Counted from the first letter of the stretch, positions 50,444-59,547 are shown. The stretch is 64,000 nucleotides of DNA from Salinigranum marinum (GCF_024228675.1 NZ_CP100461.1:3221398-3285397), one strand, 5' to 3'. The notes: generated by a model not told the origin, from the sequence alone. Translations and numbers: made by a program.

Positions 50444-51007
50444 ATGACGGACCCCAAGGAAACGATAAACATCGAGAACGTGGTCGCGTCGACGGGGATC
50501 GGGCAGGAACTCGACCTCCAGAGCGTCGCGATGGACCTCGAAGGCGCCGACTACGACCCCGAGCAGTTTCCCGGCCTCGTCTATCGGACCCAGAACCCGA
50601 AGTCCGCCGCGCTCATCTTCCGCTCGGGCAAGATCGTCTGCACCGGGGCCAAGAGCACCGACGCCGTCCACGAGAGCCTCCACATCGTCTTCGAGAAGCT
50701 CCGCGAACTCGAGATCAAGGTCGACGAGGACCCCGAGATCACCGTCCAGAACATCGTCACCTCCGCCGACCTCGGCGTGAACCTCAACCTCAACGCCATC
50801 GCCATCGGCCTCGGGTTGGAGAACATCGAGTACGAACCCGAACAGTTCCCCGGGCTCGTCTACCGCATCTCCGATCCGAGCGTCGTCGCGCTGCTGTTCG
50901 GCTCCGGCAAACTCGTCATCACCGGCGGGAAACACCCCTCCGACGCCGAGGAGGCGGTCGACAACATCGTCTCGCGGCTCGACGAACTCGGGCTCCTCGA
51001 CGGCTGA
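50444..51007 (+). CDS. tbp: TATA-box-binding protein
   Basis: A 187-aa general transcription factor made of two direct repeats, each with the stirrup sequence PEQFPGLVYR and a following strand (AALIFRSGKIVCTGAKS in the first, VALLFGSGKLVITGGK in the second). TBP bends the TATA box and recruits TFB and RNA polymerase. Haloarchaea often have several TBP paralogues; this one has full length and both saddle halves and looks like the housekeeping form, which is inference. Confidence 0.97.
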   Translation: MTDPKETINIENVVASTGIGQELDLQSVAMDLEGADYDPEQFPGLVYRTQNPKSAALIFRSGKIVCTGAKSTDAVHESLHIVFEKLRELEIKVDEDPEITVQNIVTSADLGVNLNLNAIAIGLGLENIEYEPEQFPGLVYRISDPSVVALLFGSGKLVITGGKHPSDAEEAVDNIVSRLDELGLLDG

Positions 51008-51136
51008 CCTCGGCGCTCGCTCCGCCGCGTCCCCTCAGCGCTCTCCGCGGCCCATCCTCTCCGGTCTCTCCTCTCGTCTCCCCGGTCGACGACCGAAGAT
51101 AGTCGGACATAAGGCCTCCACGTCCGTCGCTCCGGT

Positions 51137-51505
51137 ATGGTCGTCCTCCAGAACGTGCCGTCGGGGAGCGCGGCGCAGGTGGCCGGCACCTTCGCGCTCT
51201 TCGCACTCTTCTTCACCGTGACGGCGCACATCGCCGCGCGTAACGTCCTCGGCGACGTTGAGGTGAAGAAAGCCCTCGCCGTCGGACCGGTCGTCCCGGC
51301 GATCAGCTTCGTCTTCGTCGCCCTCCAGTGGCCCGCCGCGCTCGCGGTCCCGCTCGCGCTCGCGGCCGACTTCGGCGTCTTCCGCTACCTCTACCGCGCG
51401 TCGACCCGGGTCACGGCGTACCTCACGCTCATCCACGTCGTCGTGAGCATCATCCTCGGCGTCGTCGTCTTCGGCCTGCTCGCTCTCATCCAGAGCGCGC
51501 CGTGA
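51137..51505 (+). CDS. Small integral membrane protein (122 aa)
   Basis: A 122-aa protein with four predicted helices (about 14-34, 45-63, 66-82, 94-118) and charged positions GDVEVKK and RYLYRAS in the loops. No motif is known to me; it appears to be a conserved haloarchaeal protein of the DUF7473-like kind, a label from memory. It converges on the asd-rfcC operon. Confidence 0.65.
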   Translation: MVVLQNVPSGSAAQVAGTFALFALFFTVTAHIAARNVLGDVEVKKALAVGPVVPAISFVFVALQWPAALAVPLALAADFGVFRYLYRASTRVTAYLTLIHVVVSIILGVVVFGLLALIQSAP

Positions 51506-51558
51506 TAGCGCGGCGGATCCGCGTCCGGGGCCGTTCCACGCTCGGCGCGGCCGGCCGG

Positions 51559-52164
51559 TCAGACGTCGTCGTCGTCCGGCACCTCGGCGATCACGGTCTC
51601 GCCGGCACGGACGGTGTCGCCCTCCCTGGCGAGGAGGTGCTCGCGGTCGATCGACGGGGGCAGGAGGACGTCCACGCGGGAGCCGAAGGCGATGTGGCCG
51701 AGGCGGTCGCCCTTGGCGACCGAGTCGCCGTCGTGGACGTACGGGACGATCCGGCGGGCGAACCAGCCCGCGATGAGCGAGATCTCGAAGAGGCCGAAGT
51801 CGACGTCGACCCGTTCGTTGTTCTCCGACTCCTTCGAGAACGCCGGCCTGTTCGCGCCCGGCGAGTGTTCGACGCCGTCGACGTAGCCCTTCTTCGGCGC
51901 GCGGACGACGTGGACGTCGAGGGGGTTCATGTAGACGCCGACGCGGAACTGGTCGCCCTCCTCGCGGACGACGGAGACCTCGCCGTCTGCGGGGGCGACG
52001 ATCCCCTCCATCGGGGGGTGCCGCTCGGGGTCGCGGAAGTTCCAGAGGGCGAACAGTCCCAGCCCCAGGAGGACGACCGCGAGCGGCGGGACGACGAAGA
52101 CGGCGACGACCGCCCCGACCAGGAGGGGAAGCGCCCACTTGCGGACGCCGGGTGCGAAGTTCAC
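51559..52164 (-). CDS. asd: Archaeal phosphatidylserine decarboxylase
   Basis: A 201-aa protein with two hydrophobic helices at the N-terminus (about 10-40), then a pyruvoyl-type decarboxylase domain. APADGEV, MNPLDVHVVRAP with the catalytic His, and the self-cleavage site G161-S162 (IAFGSRVDV) are present; Ser162 would become the pyruvoyl cofactor. It makes archaetidylethanolamine from archaetidylserine. It starts with GTG that overlaps the rfcC stop by four bases (GTGA), so lipid and replication genes share an operon here. Confidence 0.9.
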   Translation of the reverse strand: MNFAPGVRKWALPLLVGAVVAVFVVPPLAVVLLGLGLFALWNFRDPERHPPMEGIVAPADGEVSVVREEGDQFRVGVYMNPLDVHVVRAPKKGYVDGVEHSPGANRPAFSKESENNERVDVDFGLFEISLIAGWFARRIVPYVHDGDSVAKGDRLGHIAFGSRVDVLLPPSIDREHLLAREGDTVRAGETVIAEVPDDDDV

Positions 52165-53168
52165 GCGTGGGCCTCCTCTCCCCACGCGGTGAGGAGATGC
52201 GTCAGGTGGAGTCGGTCGTCGGTGCCGGTGGCGATGTCGAGGTCGACCGCGCCGGCGACGCGGTGGAGGCGCGCGAGGTCGTCGTTCCCGAGGTCGCTCC
52301 GGCGGGCCACCCGCAACAGGGCCCGCAGGAGGTCGCCGCCCTCGTACCCCTCGTCGTCGAGAAGCGTCCCCAGCGTCTTCCGGGCGTCGCGGTAGTCGCC
52401 GGCGCGCGCGTCGGCGAGCACCGACTTGAGCTGGTCGTCGTGGCCGACGTCCTTGATCGTCCGGTGGGCGGCGTCCATCGTGACCTCGCCCTCCGCGGTC
52501 GCCGTCGCCTGCGCGCTCAGGATCGCGCGGCGGACGTTCCCGTCGGCGTAGCCGGCGACGAACTCGACGCCGGCGTCGTCGTAGTCGACGCCCTCGCGCT
52601 TGACGATCTCCACCAGGACGTCGCGGAGTTCGTCGGTCGTCGGCTTCCGGACCGGCACGACGAAACACCGCGACCGGATCGGCGGGATCAACCGGGAGGG
52701 CTGGCGGGTGGCGATGACGAACTGCGTGGTCCGGTGGTGCCGTTCCATCACCCGCCGGAGGGCCTGCTGGAAGTCCTTGCGGACGGTCTCGGCGTTGTCG
52801 AAGAGGATCGTCTTGTAGTCGCCTGCGATGGGCGCGTAGCTCGCGGCCTCGCTGAAGACGTGTTTGACCATCTCCCGCTTCGACATGCTCCGGTCGACCA
52901 GATGCGCGAATCGTGGGTCGTCGGCGATCTGCTTCTTCGACCGGCCGAAGAAGTCCGCGACGTTGATCTCGACGAGATCCGCGTCGGGGTCGTCGTGGGC
53001 TTCCCGCGCGAGGGCCCTGACGGCGGCGGTCTTGCCGACCCCCACGGGACCCTGGAGGACGAGGTTCATCGGTTCGTCGACCGTCCGCCGGAGTCGGTCG
53101 CGGACCTCCGGCTGTGGGAGGTCCGACAGCGCCGGCGCGTGCGTCTCCGTCCAGAGCGGCGCGTCCAT
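52161..53168 (-). CDS. rfcC: Second RFC small subunit (RfcC type) with degenerate Walker B
   Basis: A 335-aa AAA+ protein of the clamp-loader small-subunit family. Walker A GPVGVGKT is intact at 40-47 and the SRC finger is at 166-168. The Walker B motif is ILFDNAE (121-127) where RFC has FLDEAD, so the catalytic Glu is replaced by Asn. The middle insertion FFGRSKKQIADDPRFAHL is typical of the haloarchaeal RfcC. It probably binds ATP but may not hydrolyse it, acting as a structural subunit next to RfcS. The start is MDAPLWTETHAP. The asd gene overlaps its stop. Confidence 0.92.
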   Translation of the reverse strand: MDAPLWTETHAPALSDLPQPEVRDRLRRTVDEPMNLVLQGPVGVGKTAAVRALAREAHDDPDADLVEINVADFFGRSKKQIADDPRFAHLVDRSMSKREMVKHVFSEAASYAPIAGDYKTILFDNAETVRKDFQQALRRVMERHHRTTQFVIATRQPSRLIPPIRSRCFVVPVRKPTTDELRDVLVEIVKREGVDYDDAGVEFVAGYADGNVRRAILSAQATATAEGEVTMDAAHRTIKDVGHDDQLKSVLADARAGDYRDARKTLGTLLDDEGYEGGDLLRALLRVARRSDLGNDDLARLHRVAGAVDLDIATGTDDRLHLTHLLTAWGEEAHA

Positions 53169-53220
53169 AGCCTGTGTGTGTCGGCCAGGGAGTAAGAATG
53201 GGTCGGTCGCCAGCCCGTCG

Positions 53221-53622
53221 TTATTCGATCTCGTACTCCGTGTCGGACTCACGATCGCGGTCGGCGTCGCGACGCCGGGCGCGGTCCTCGGCGGCCTCCA
53301 GCGTCTCGGTCTCCAGCAGCGCCTCCAGCTTCCGCTCGAACTGCTCCTCGGTGAGTTCACCGCGGGCGTACCGTCCCCTGAGCGTCGCGAGCGGATCGTC
53401 GGGATCGGCCGCCGTCGACGCCGAACGGGACTCGCCCGACGGCTCCGCATGGCGTTCGTCCGCACCGACGAGCGCGCTCACGAGCGGGACGACGACGGCG
53501 AAGCCGACGACGAACACCACCCAGAACCAGTCCATACCGAGAAACAGCGCGGTGAGAGCCACGCCGAGGACGAGCAACGAGGCGACACCAGTCGCGCGGC
53601 TGCGGGCGGGGAGTCGGCGCAT
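53221..53622 (-). CDS. SHOCT-domain membrane protein
   Basis: A 133-aa protein with two hydrophobic helices (about 15-30 and 33-52), a Ser/Asp-rich linker and a C-terminal SHOCT motif (PLATLRGRYARGELTEEQFERKLEALLE), the short amphipathic helix pair found in many prokaryotic membrane proteins. Its function is unknown, and oligomerisation is the usual suggestion. The family is common in haloarchaea. Confidence 0.8.
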   Translation of the reverse strand: MRRLPARSRATGVASLLVLGVALTALFLGMDWFWVVFVVGFAVVVPLVSALVGADERHAEPSGESRSASTAADPDDPLATLRGRYARGELTEEQFERKLEALLETETLEAAEDRARRRDADRDRESDTEYEIE

Positions 53623-53772
53623 ACGAGACCGTGGTGGCCGGCGCGAAAAGCGTTGGCGCTCGGTGTGGGCGGGCCGAACGCGTCGAACGGTGGGCGACGG
53701 GATGAGGCCGAGCGAGAAACGGGGCGTCGTCGATTCGACAACCGTTTACGGCCACCCGGACGACGACCACGC

Positions 53773-54699
53773 ATGTCGATGAGCGTGACGTTCCTCGGGA
53801 CCAGCGCGGCCATGCCGACGGCCGAGCGCGCGCCCTCCGCGCTGATGTGTCACCGCGAGGGCGAGCGGTATCTCTTCGACTGCGGCGAGGGCACACAGCG
53901 GCAGATGATGCGGTTCGGCACCGGGTTCTCGGTCTCGCACCTGTTCGTCACGCACCTCCACGGCGACCACGTCCTCGGGATCCCCGGGCTGGTCCAGACG
54001 TGGGACTTCAACGACCGGAGCGACCCGCTCGCGATCCACGCCCCGCCCGGCTCACGCCGGCACATCGAGTCGCTCCTCCACGCGGGCGGCCACCAGCCGG
54101 GCTTTCCCATCCGGGTCAACGAGGTGTCGCCCGGCAGCGTCGCGCTTGACGGCGACGAGTTCGAGGTCCGCGCGTTCGAGACCGAACACCGTACGCGGTC
54201 GGTGGGGTGGGCCCTGGTGGAAGACGACCGCCGGGGCCGGTTCGACCGCGCCCGCGCCGAGGAACTCGGCGTGCCCGTCGGGCCGAAGTTCGGCCGACTG
54301 CACGACGGCGAACCGGTGGAACTCGACGACGGCCGGGTCGTCCACCCCGAGCAGGTCGTCGGCGAGCCACGACCGGGCCGGCGTCTGGTGTACACGGGCG
54401 ACACGCGGCCGGTGTGGGCAACCGAGGAGATCGCCCGGGACGCGGACCTGCTGATCCACGAGGCGACGTTCGCGAGCGACGAGGCCGACCGCGCGCAGTC
54501 GACCGGACACACGACCGCACGGGAGGCGGGGAACCTCGCCAGGCGAGCAGGGGTAAAACGGCTCGCGCTGACGCACGTCTCCTCGCGCTACGCGGGCGAC
54601 GCCTCCGCCATCGCGAGCGAGGCCGCCGCAGCGTTCGACGGCGAGTCGGTCGTCGCCCACGACGGCCTCGAACTCGATGTGCCGTTCCCCGAGGAGTGA
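53773..54699 (+). CDS. rnz: Ribonuclease Z (tRNA 3' endonuclease)
   Basis: A 308-aa metallo-beta-lactamase-type enzyme removing 3' trailers from tRNA precursors. The metal motif is HLHGDHVLGIPGL at 61-73, the substrate-binding arm is present in the middle (GPKFGRLHDGEPVELDDG), and the further ligands are in YTGDTRP and HTTAREAG. Length fits the short-form tRNase Z. The start MSMSVTFLGTSAAMPT is the normal family start. Confidence 0.95.
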   Translation: MSMSVTFLGTSAAMPTAERAPSALMCHREGERYLFDCGEGTQRQMMRFGTGFSVSHLFVTHLHGDHVLGIPGLVQTWDFNDRSDPLAIHAPPGSRRHIESLLHAGGHQPGFPIRVNEVSPGSVALDGDEFEVRAFETEHRTRSVGWALVEDDRRGRFDRARAEELGVPVGPKFGRLHDGEPVELDDGRVVHPEQVVGEPRPGRRLVYTGDTRPVWATEEIARDADLLIHEATFASDEADRAQSTGHTTAREAGNLARRAGVKRLALTHVSSRYAGDASAIASEAAAAFDGESVVAHDGLELDVPFPEE

Positions 54700-54748
54700 G
54701 CCCACGGCTCAGCAACGTTTTTGTCCCGGTCGACCCTCCGTCGGAGTC

Positions 54749-55636
54749 GTGCCCTCCAACCGATTCCACCTGGTCGACGTGTTCGCCACCGAACGATACG
54801 CCGGCAATCAGCTCGCCGTCGTCGAAACCCCTCACTCCCTGACCGACGACCGGATGGGAGCGCTCGCCGCCGAGTTCGACTTCTCCGAGACGACGTTCGT
54901 CTCCCTGGACGGGGAGCCGTACCACACGCGGATCTTCACGCCGCGGGAGGAGATCCCGTTCGCGGGCCATCCGACACTCGGGACGGCGTGGGTCGTCCGC
55001 GAGCGCGCTGGGGACGACCTCAACGGGGCCGTCGACGAGGTGGTACTCGAGCTTCCCGTCGGCGAGGTCCCAGTCGACGTCCGGACGACCGACGGGACGG
55101 AGACGCTCTGGATGCGACAGCCGACTCCGACGTTCGGCGAGCGACGGAGTCACGAGCGCGCGGCCGCGGTGCTCGGACTCCCGGTCGACGCACTGGACCG
55201 CGCTCTTCCGGTGCAGGCCGTCTCGACGGGCCTGCCGACGGTCGTCGTCCCCGTCCGCGACCGCGAGGCGCTGACCGGGATCGAGGTCGACCCCGCGGCG
55301 TACGACGCGTTCGTCGCCGATCGCGAGGCGAAGAACGTCCTCGCGTTCTGTTTCGACCCGCGCGAGACGCGAAACGACCTCGCTGTTCGGGTGTTCGCGC
55401 CGTACTACGGGGTGCCCGAGGATCCCGCCACGGGGAGCTCGAACGGTTGTCTGGCGGCTTACCTCGCGCGACACCACGCCGACGCGACCGTCTCGGCTCG
55501 CGTCGAACAGGGGTACGAACTGGGGCGGCCGTCGCTGCTGTTTCTCGACGCGCACACCACCACCGACGCGGACGACGGGATCGACGTCGAGGTCGGCGGC
55601 CGCGTCGTCCCCGTCGGGTCGGGGACGCTCCGCTGA
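54749..55636 (+). CDS. PhzF-family isomerase/epimerase-like protein
   Basis: A 295-aa protein with the diaminopimelate-epimerase-like fold in two halves. The catalytic Glu is in FSETTFV, and the motifs IPFAGHPTLGTAWV and YGVPEDPATGSSNGCLAAYL are diagnostic for PhzF. The phosphate/substrate pocket is complete, so an active isomerase is likely, but the substrate of archaeal members is unknown. It starts with a GTG that is preceded by an ACGTTTTTG box at the proper distance. Confidence 0.9.
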   Translation: MPSNRFHLVDVFATERYAGNQLAVVETPHSLTDDRMGALAAEFDFSETTFVSLDGEPYHTRIFTPREEIPFAGHPTLGTAWVVRERAGDDLNGAVDEVVLELPVGEVPVDVRTTDGTETLWMRQPTPTFGERRSHERAAAVLGLPVDALDRALPVQAVSTGLPTVVVPVRDREALTGIEVDPAAYDAFVADREAKNVLAFCFDPRETRNDLAVRVFAPYYGVPEDPATGSSNGCLAAYLARHHADATVSARVEQGYELGRPSLLFLDAHTTTDADDGIDVEVGGRVVPVGSGTLR

Positions 55637-55651
55637 GCGGACGAACTGCAC

Positions 55652-55972
55652 TCAGCCGTTGCGGTCGACCCACGAGAGCAACGAGCGGGCGCGGCGTGCG
55701 AGGCCGCGGCCGTCGCGGGTGAGTTCGTACTCCACACGGGGTGGAACCTCGTCGTACTGCGTCCGTTCGAGCATGCCCGCGTCGACGAGCGCTCCCAGCC
55801 GGGTCGACAGCGTCGACGTGCTCGCCTCGGGGAGGTGTGCCTCGAACTCCGAAAACCGGGCCGTGCCGTGGGCGTCGACGATACAGAGCAACTGCATCGT
55901 GTACTTGCTCGCTAGGGTGTCCATCAGGTCGGTGTCGGGACAGACACACCGCGCGCGGGAACAGGTTTTCAT
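55652..55972 (-). CDS. HxlR-type winged-helix regulator with cysteine-rich N-terminus
   Basis: A 106-aa regulator. The N-terminus MKTCSRARCVCPDTDLMDTL has three cysteines (C4, C9, C11), which suggests a redox or metal sensor. The HTH core LASKYTMQLLCIVDAHGTARFSEFEAHLPEASTSTLSTRLGALVDAGML (in pieces) is the HxlR arrangement, with a wing PPRVEYELTRDG. HxlR proteins control genes for thiol or aldehyde stress in bacteria. The next gene, on the opposite strand, is the PhzF protein gene. Confidence 0.87.
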   Translation of the reverse strand: MKTCSRARCVCPDTDLMDTLASKYTMQLLCIVDAHGTARFSEFEAHLPEASTSTLSTRLGALVDAGMLERTQYDEVPPRVEYELTRDGRGLARRARSLLSWVDRNG

Positions 55973-56070
55973 ACGAACGGTCACCGTGGTTGCCCAAAGC
56001 TTCGAATTCCACACGTGAATAACTTTGGTCCGGGGACGGTCACGGTCCGACGGACGCTCTCGGCGTGGAG

Positions 56071-56077
56071 TATATAT
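56071..56077 (+). promoter_or_regulatory. TATA box of the DUF460 gene
   Basis: TATATAT, 23-29 nt before the GTG at 56100. Clear promoter for a leaderless mRNA. Confidence 0.65.
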
Positions 56078-56099
56078 CCGCACCGCTCTTACCGAGCGT

Positions 56100-58079
56100 G
56101 TGAACGACCGGACGAGCGCGCTCGACTCGCTCGTGTTCGGCGTCGACATCCAGAGCGGCGACGTCCGCGGGGACGCGCCGTCGTACGCTGTCGTCGCCTT
56201 CGACGGCGAACGGGTCGACCGCGATGTCGTGTCGCACCGCAAGCTCCGGCGGCTCATCGACCGGGAGAACCCGGCAATCGTCGCCACCGACAACATGTAC
56301 GAGCTCGCGGCCGACAAGGACGAACTGGTGGGGTTTCTGCGATCGCTCCCCGCCGAGACCACGCTGGTGCAGGTGACGGGCGACGAACGGCCCGAACCCC
56401 TGTCGCGGGTGGCGTCGCGACACGGCGTCCCCTACGGCAAGAAGCCGATGAAGGAGGCCGAAGCCGCCGCCAGGCTCGCCGCCGCGAACGTCGGCTACGA
56501 GGTATCGGCGTTCGAGAACACCACGACGGTGAAGGTGTCGCGGGGTCGGTCGACGGGCAAGGGTGGCTGGAGCGCCGACCGCTACACGCGGCGCATCCAC
56601 GGCTCGGTGAAACGGACGGCCAGGCAGGTCGAGTCCAAGCTGAAGGAGGCCGGACTGGCGTACGAACGCGACGTCACGGAGAAGTACGGCGGCTACGCCA
56701 ACGCCGTCTTCACCGTCGAGGCCCCGCCCGAGTCGATCCCCGTCTCCGCGCGACGGTCGGGCGACACGCGGGTCGAGATCGAGCGACAGCGTCGCGACGG
56801 CATCGAGTTCGAGCCCCTGGTCAAACGCCGCGACCACGTCATCGTCGGCATCGACCCCGGGACGACCACGGCGGCGGCGGTCGTGGGGCTTGACGGCTCC
56901 GTCTTCGACGTCTTCTCCACTCGGACCGAAGACACCGCGGGCGTCATCGAGTGGCTGATCGAACGCGGCCGGCCCCTCGTGGTGGCCGCGGACGTGACGC
57001 CGATGCCCGAAACGGTAGAAAAGTTCAGGCGGAGCTTCGACGCCGCGGGGTGGACCCCCGCGAAGGACCTGCCGGTCGACGAGAAACTCCACCGCACGAG
57101 AGCGGTCGAGTACGACAACGACCACGAGCGCGACGCGCTGGCGGCGGCGCTGTTCGCGTTCGACGCCCACACGGAGCAGTTCGAGCGGATCTCCCGGAAG
57201 GTGCCGCCGAACGTCGACCGCGGGACGGTCATCTCGCGGGTGTTGACGAACGAGGAGTCGGTCGAGAGCGTCCTGCGGGACCTCTCCGACGACGAGGGTG
57301 AGGAGGAAGAACAGCACCAACACGAGGAGCGCGAACTCACGGAGGAGGAAAAAGAGATCCGCCGACTGCGCGACCGGGCCCAGCGGTTAGCGTCGGTCGT
57401 CGACGACCTCGAATCGACGGTCGCCGAGAAGGAGGAGACGATCGAGGAGTACCGCGAGGAACTGTCCGAGGCGCGGCGGGAAGAGCGACGGAAGGCGCGG
57501 GAGCGCCAGGAGGTCTCCCGGCTGGAGCGCGAGAAGAGCCGGCTCGAACGCGAACTGTCGAAGGAGCGCGAGCGGAGCGAGGAACTCGACAGCAAGCTCG
57601 AACGGCTGAAGGCGCTGTGGAAGCTCGACCACTCGAACTTCGCGGACGTCAACACCGAGAAGAACCTCGTCCCGGTGAAGGTGGTCGAACAGTTCACCCG
57701 CGACGCCATCGACCGCACCGTCGAGGCGTACGGCATCGCCGCGGGCGACGTGGTCTACCTGAGAGACGCCTCCGGTGCGGGGCGGTCGACGGCCGAGCGA
57801 CTCGCCGAACTCGACCCGCGCGTCGTCCTCCGCCGCGGCGGGCTCTCGGACGTGGCCGACCGGGTGCTGTTCGACCACGGGATCCCCGTCGCGCCCGTCG
57901 ACGGCGTCACCGTCCAGGAGGTGGACGAACTCGCCGTCGCCCGCGAGTCGGAGGTGCAGGCGGCCATCGAGGACTGGGAACGGCGGGCGGAACAACGGCG
58001 TAAACAGCAGAAAGAGAGCATGGTCGACCAGATCATCTCCGAGCACAGAGCGGAGTCACGCGCCGACAGCCGGGAGTGA
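56100..58079 (+). CDS. DUF460 protein: RNase H-like domain with coiled coil
   Basis: A 659-aa protein. Residues 1-220 form an N-terminal domain with a GVDIQSGDVRG start. From 247 to 360 there is a RuvC/RNase H-like unit (GIDPGTTTAAAVVGLDG and EYDNDHERDALAAALFAF), with Asp252 and the acid pair near 340-345 as possible metal ligands. Residues about 405-508 are a charged coiled coil, and 515-659 a C-terminal globular domain (YLRDASGAGRSTAERLAEL). It belongs to the COG2433 predicted nucleases, of unknown function. The GTG start gives VNDRTSALDSLVFGVD; a clear TATA box supports it. Confidence 0.87.
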   Translation: MNDRTSALDSLVFGVDIQSGDVRGDAPSYAVVAFDGERVDRDVVSHRKLRRLIDRENPAIVATDNMYELAADKDELVGFLRSLPAETTLVQVTGDERPEPLSRVASRHGVPYGKKPMKEAEAAARLAAANVGYEVSAFENTTTVKVSRGRSTGKGGWSADRYTRRIHGSVKRTARQVESKLKEAGLAYERDVTEKYGGYANAVFTVEAPPESIPVSARRSGDTRVEIERQRRDGIEFEPLVKRRDHVIVGIDPGTTTAAAVVGLDGSVFDVFSTRTEDTAGVIEWLIERGRPLVVAADVTPMPETVEKFRRSFDAAGWTPAKDLPVDEKLHRTRAVEYDNDHERDALAAALFAFDAHTEQFERISRKVPPNVDRGTVISRVLTNEESVESVLRDLSDDEGEEEEQHQHEERELTEEEKEIRRLRDRAQRLASVVDDLESTVAEKEETIEEYREELSEARREERRKARERQEVSRLEREKSRLERELSKERERSEELDSKLERLKALWKLDHSNFADVNTEKNLVPVKVVEQFTRDAIDRTVEAYGIAAGDVVYLRDASGAGRSTAERLAELDPRVVLRRGGLSDVADRVLFDHGIPVAPVDGVTVQEVDELAVARESEVQAAIEDWERRAEQRRKQQKESMVDQIISEHRAESRADSRE

Positions 58080-58138
58080 TGTGATCGCCGGGGGCGTCGC
58101 CCGCAGCGACCTCGCCGTGGCACCGGCGAGCGCGGGAG

Positions 58139-58441
58139 TCATCCGCTCGAGGTCGCGTCGCGCCGCCCACGGACCAAGAGCAGATACACCAGCGCGCCGA
58201 CGAGCGGGACGAGGAAGCTGACGACGGTCCAGGCGACCGCGTAGTCGTCGCCGGCCGACCGGGCGTCGAGGTAGACCCAGGCGGGGAGGACGACGTGCGC
58301 GACGAGGAAGTACAGCACGAAGCCGGCGAGCCGTGCGAGGAGCGCGAGGTCGCCGACCGCCACCCACATCGCGACGAGCGGCACCGTGACGAAGACGAGG
58401 AAGCCGACGAACAGGACGACCGGGGAGCGGAGGGAAGCCAT
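58139..58441 (-). CDS. Small membrane protein (100 aa)
   Basis: A 100-aa protein with about three hydrophobic helices (about 8-29, 36-56, 69-90). The last part VAWTVVSFLVPLVGALVYLLLVRGRRD resembles the phospholipase D-nuclease N-terminal type, a small domain with conserved W-x-x-x-x-x-x-P-x-x-G, and VYLDARSAGDDYA lies between helices. No activity is expected from this domain alone. It converges on the DUF460 gene. Confidence 0.7.
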   Translation of the reverse strand: MASLRSPVVLFVGFLVFVTVPLVAMWVAVGDLALLARLAGFVLYFLVAHVVLPAWVYLDARSAGDDYAVAWTVVSFLVPLVGALVYLLLVRGRRDATSSG

Positions 58442-58566
58442 CGTCTCGTCCGGAGGTATCGAGCCAGTGCGAATCAGGCTGTCGGTCGGAGCCGGGGCTC
58501 GCCGGTTCGGCGTCGGCCGAAACGGCTTCCAGAAGTCATATGCCGCATCGTCGATTCCCCACGCGT

Positions 58567-59547
58567 ATGGACGCCTACGAGCGGATCACCCGGAACACGT
58601 CCGAGGTGGTCACCGAGGAGGAGGTACGCGCGCTGAGCGAGGATCCCGAGGGCAGGCGGGCGTACGTCGGGTACGAGCCGTCCGGCGTCCTTCACATCGG
58701 GCACATGCTCACGGCGAACAAGCTGATCGACCTCCAGGAGGCCGGGTTCGAGGTCGTGATCCTGCTCGCCGACGTCCACGCGTACCTCAACGACAAGGGC
58801 ACGTTCGACGAGATCCGCGAGACCGCCGAGCGGATGAAAGCGCAGTTCGTCGCCTACGGCCTCGACGAGTCGCGGACGGAGTTCGTCCTCGGCTCGGAGT
58901 ACCAGCTCGACGAGGAGTACGTCCTCGATCTGCACGCGCTGGAACTCGAAACCACGGTCGCGCGCGCCCAGCGGGCGATGGCCGAGATCCAGCGCGGCGA
59001 GCACGCGAAGGTGTCGCAGATGGTCTACCCGCTGATGCAGGCGCTCGACATCGAGTACCTCGACTTGGACCTCGCCGTCGGCGGCCTCGATCAGCGGAAG
59101 GTGCACATGCTCGCCCGCGAGGAGCTCCCCTCCGTGGGGTACGAGGCCCGGCCGGCGCTCCACACGCCGATCCTCGCCGACCTCACGACGGGCGTCGGCA
59201 AGATGTCCTCCTCGGAAGGAGTGACCATCTCGATGGAGGACGCCGCCGAGGAACTGGTCGAAAAAGTCAACAGCGCGTTCTGCCCGCCGAATGCCGACCC
59301 AGACCCCGATTCCGACGGCAACGAGCGCGAGAACCCCGTCCTGCAGATCTTCCAGTACCACGTCTTCCCCCGATTCGACGAGGTGGTCGTCGAGCGGCCC
59401 GAGAAGTACGGCGGCGACCTCGAGTACGCGAGTTACGCCGACCTGGAGGCGGACCTCGAATCGGGCGAACTCCACCCGGCGGACGCGAAGGGCGCGTTGG
59501 CGACGTACCTCGACGAGCTGATCGCGCCCGGGCGCGAGCTGCTCTGA
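58567..59547 (+). CDS. tyrS: Tyrosyl-tRNA synthetase
   Basis: A 326-aa class I aminoacyl-tRNA synthetase in the short archaeal form. HIGH is at 43-46 (GVLHIGHM) and KMSSS at 212-216 (GVGKMSSSEG). The tyrosine-binding motifs DVHAYLND and the C-terminal EKVNSAFCPP are as in archaeal TyrRS. There is no separate anticodon-binding S4 domain, in agreement with archaeal enzymes. The start MDAYERITRN is family-typical. Confidence 0.95.
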   Translation: MDAYERITRNTSEVVTEEEVRALSEDPEGRRAYVGYEPSGVLHIGHMLTANKLIDLQEAGFEVVILLADVHAYLNDKGTFDEIRETAERMKAQFVAYGLDESRTEFVLGSEYQLDEEYVLDLHALELETTVARAQRAMAEIQRGEHAKVSQMVYPLMQALDIEYLDLDLAVGGLDQRKVHMLAREELPSVGYEARPALHTPILADLTTGVGKMSSSEGVTISMEDAAEELVEKVNSAFCPPNADPDPDSDGNERENPVLQIFQYHVFPRFDEVVVERPEKYGGDLEYASYADLEADLESGELHPADAKGALATYLDELIAPGRELL

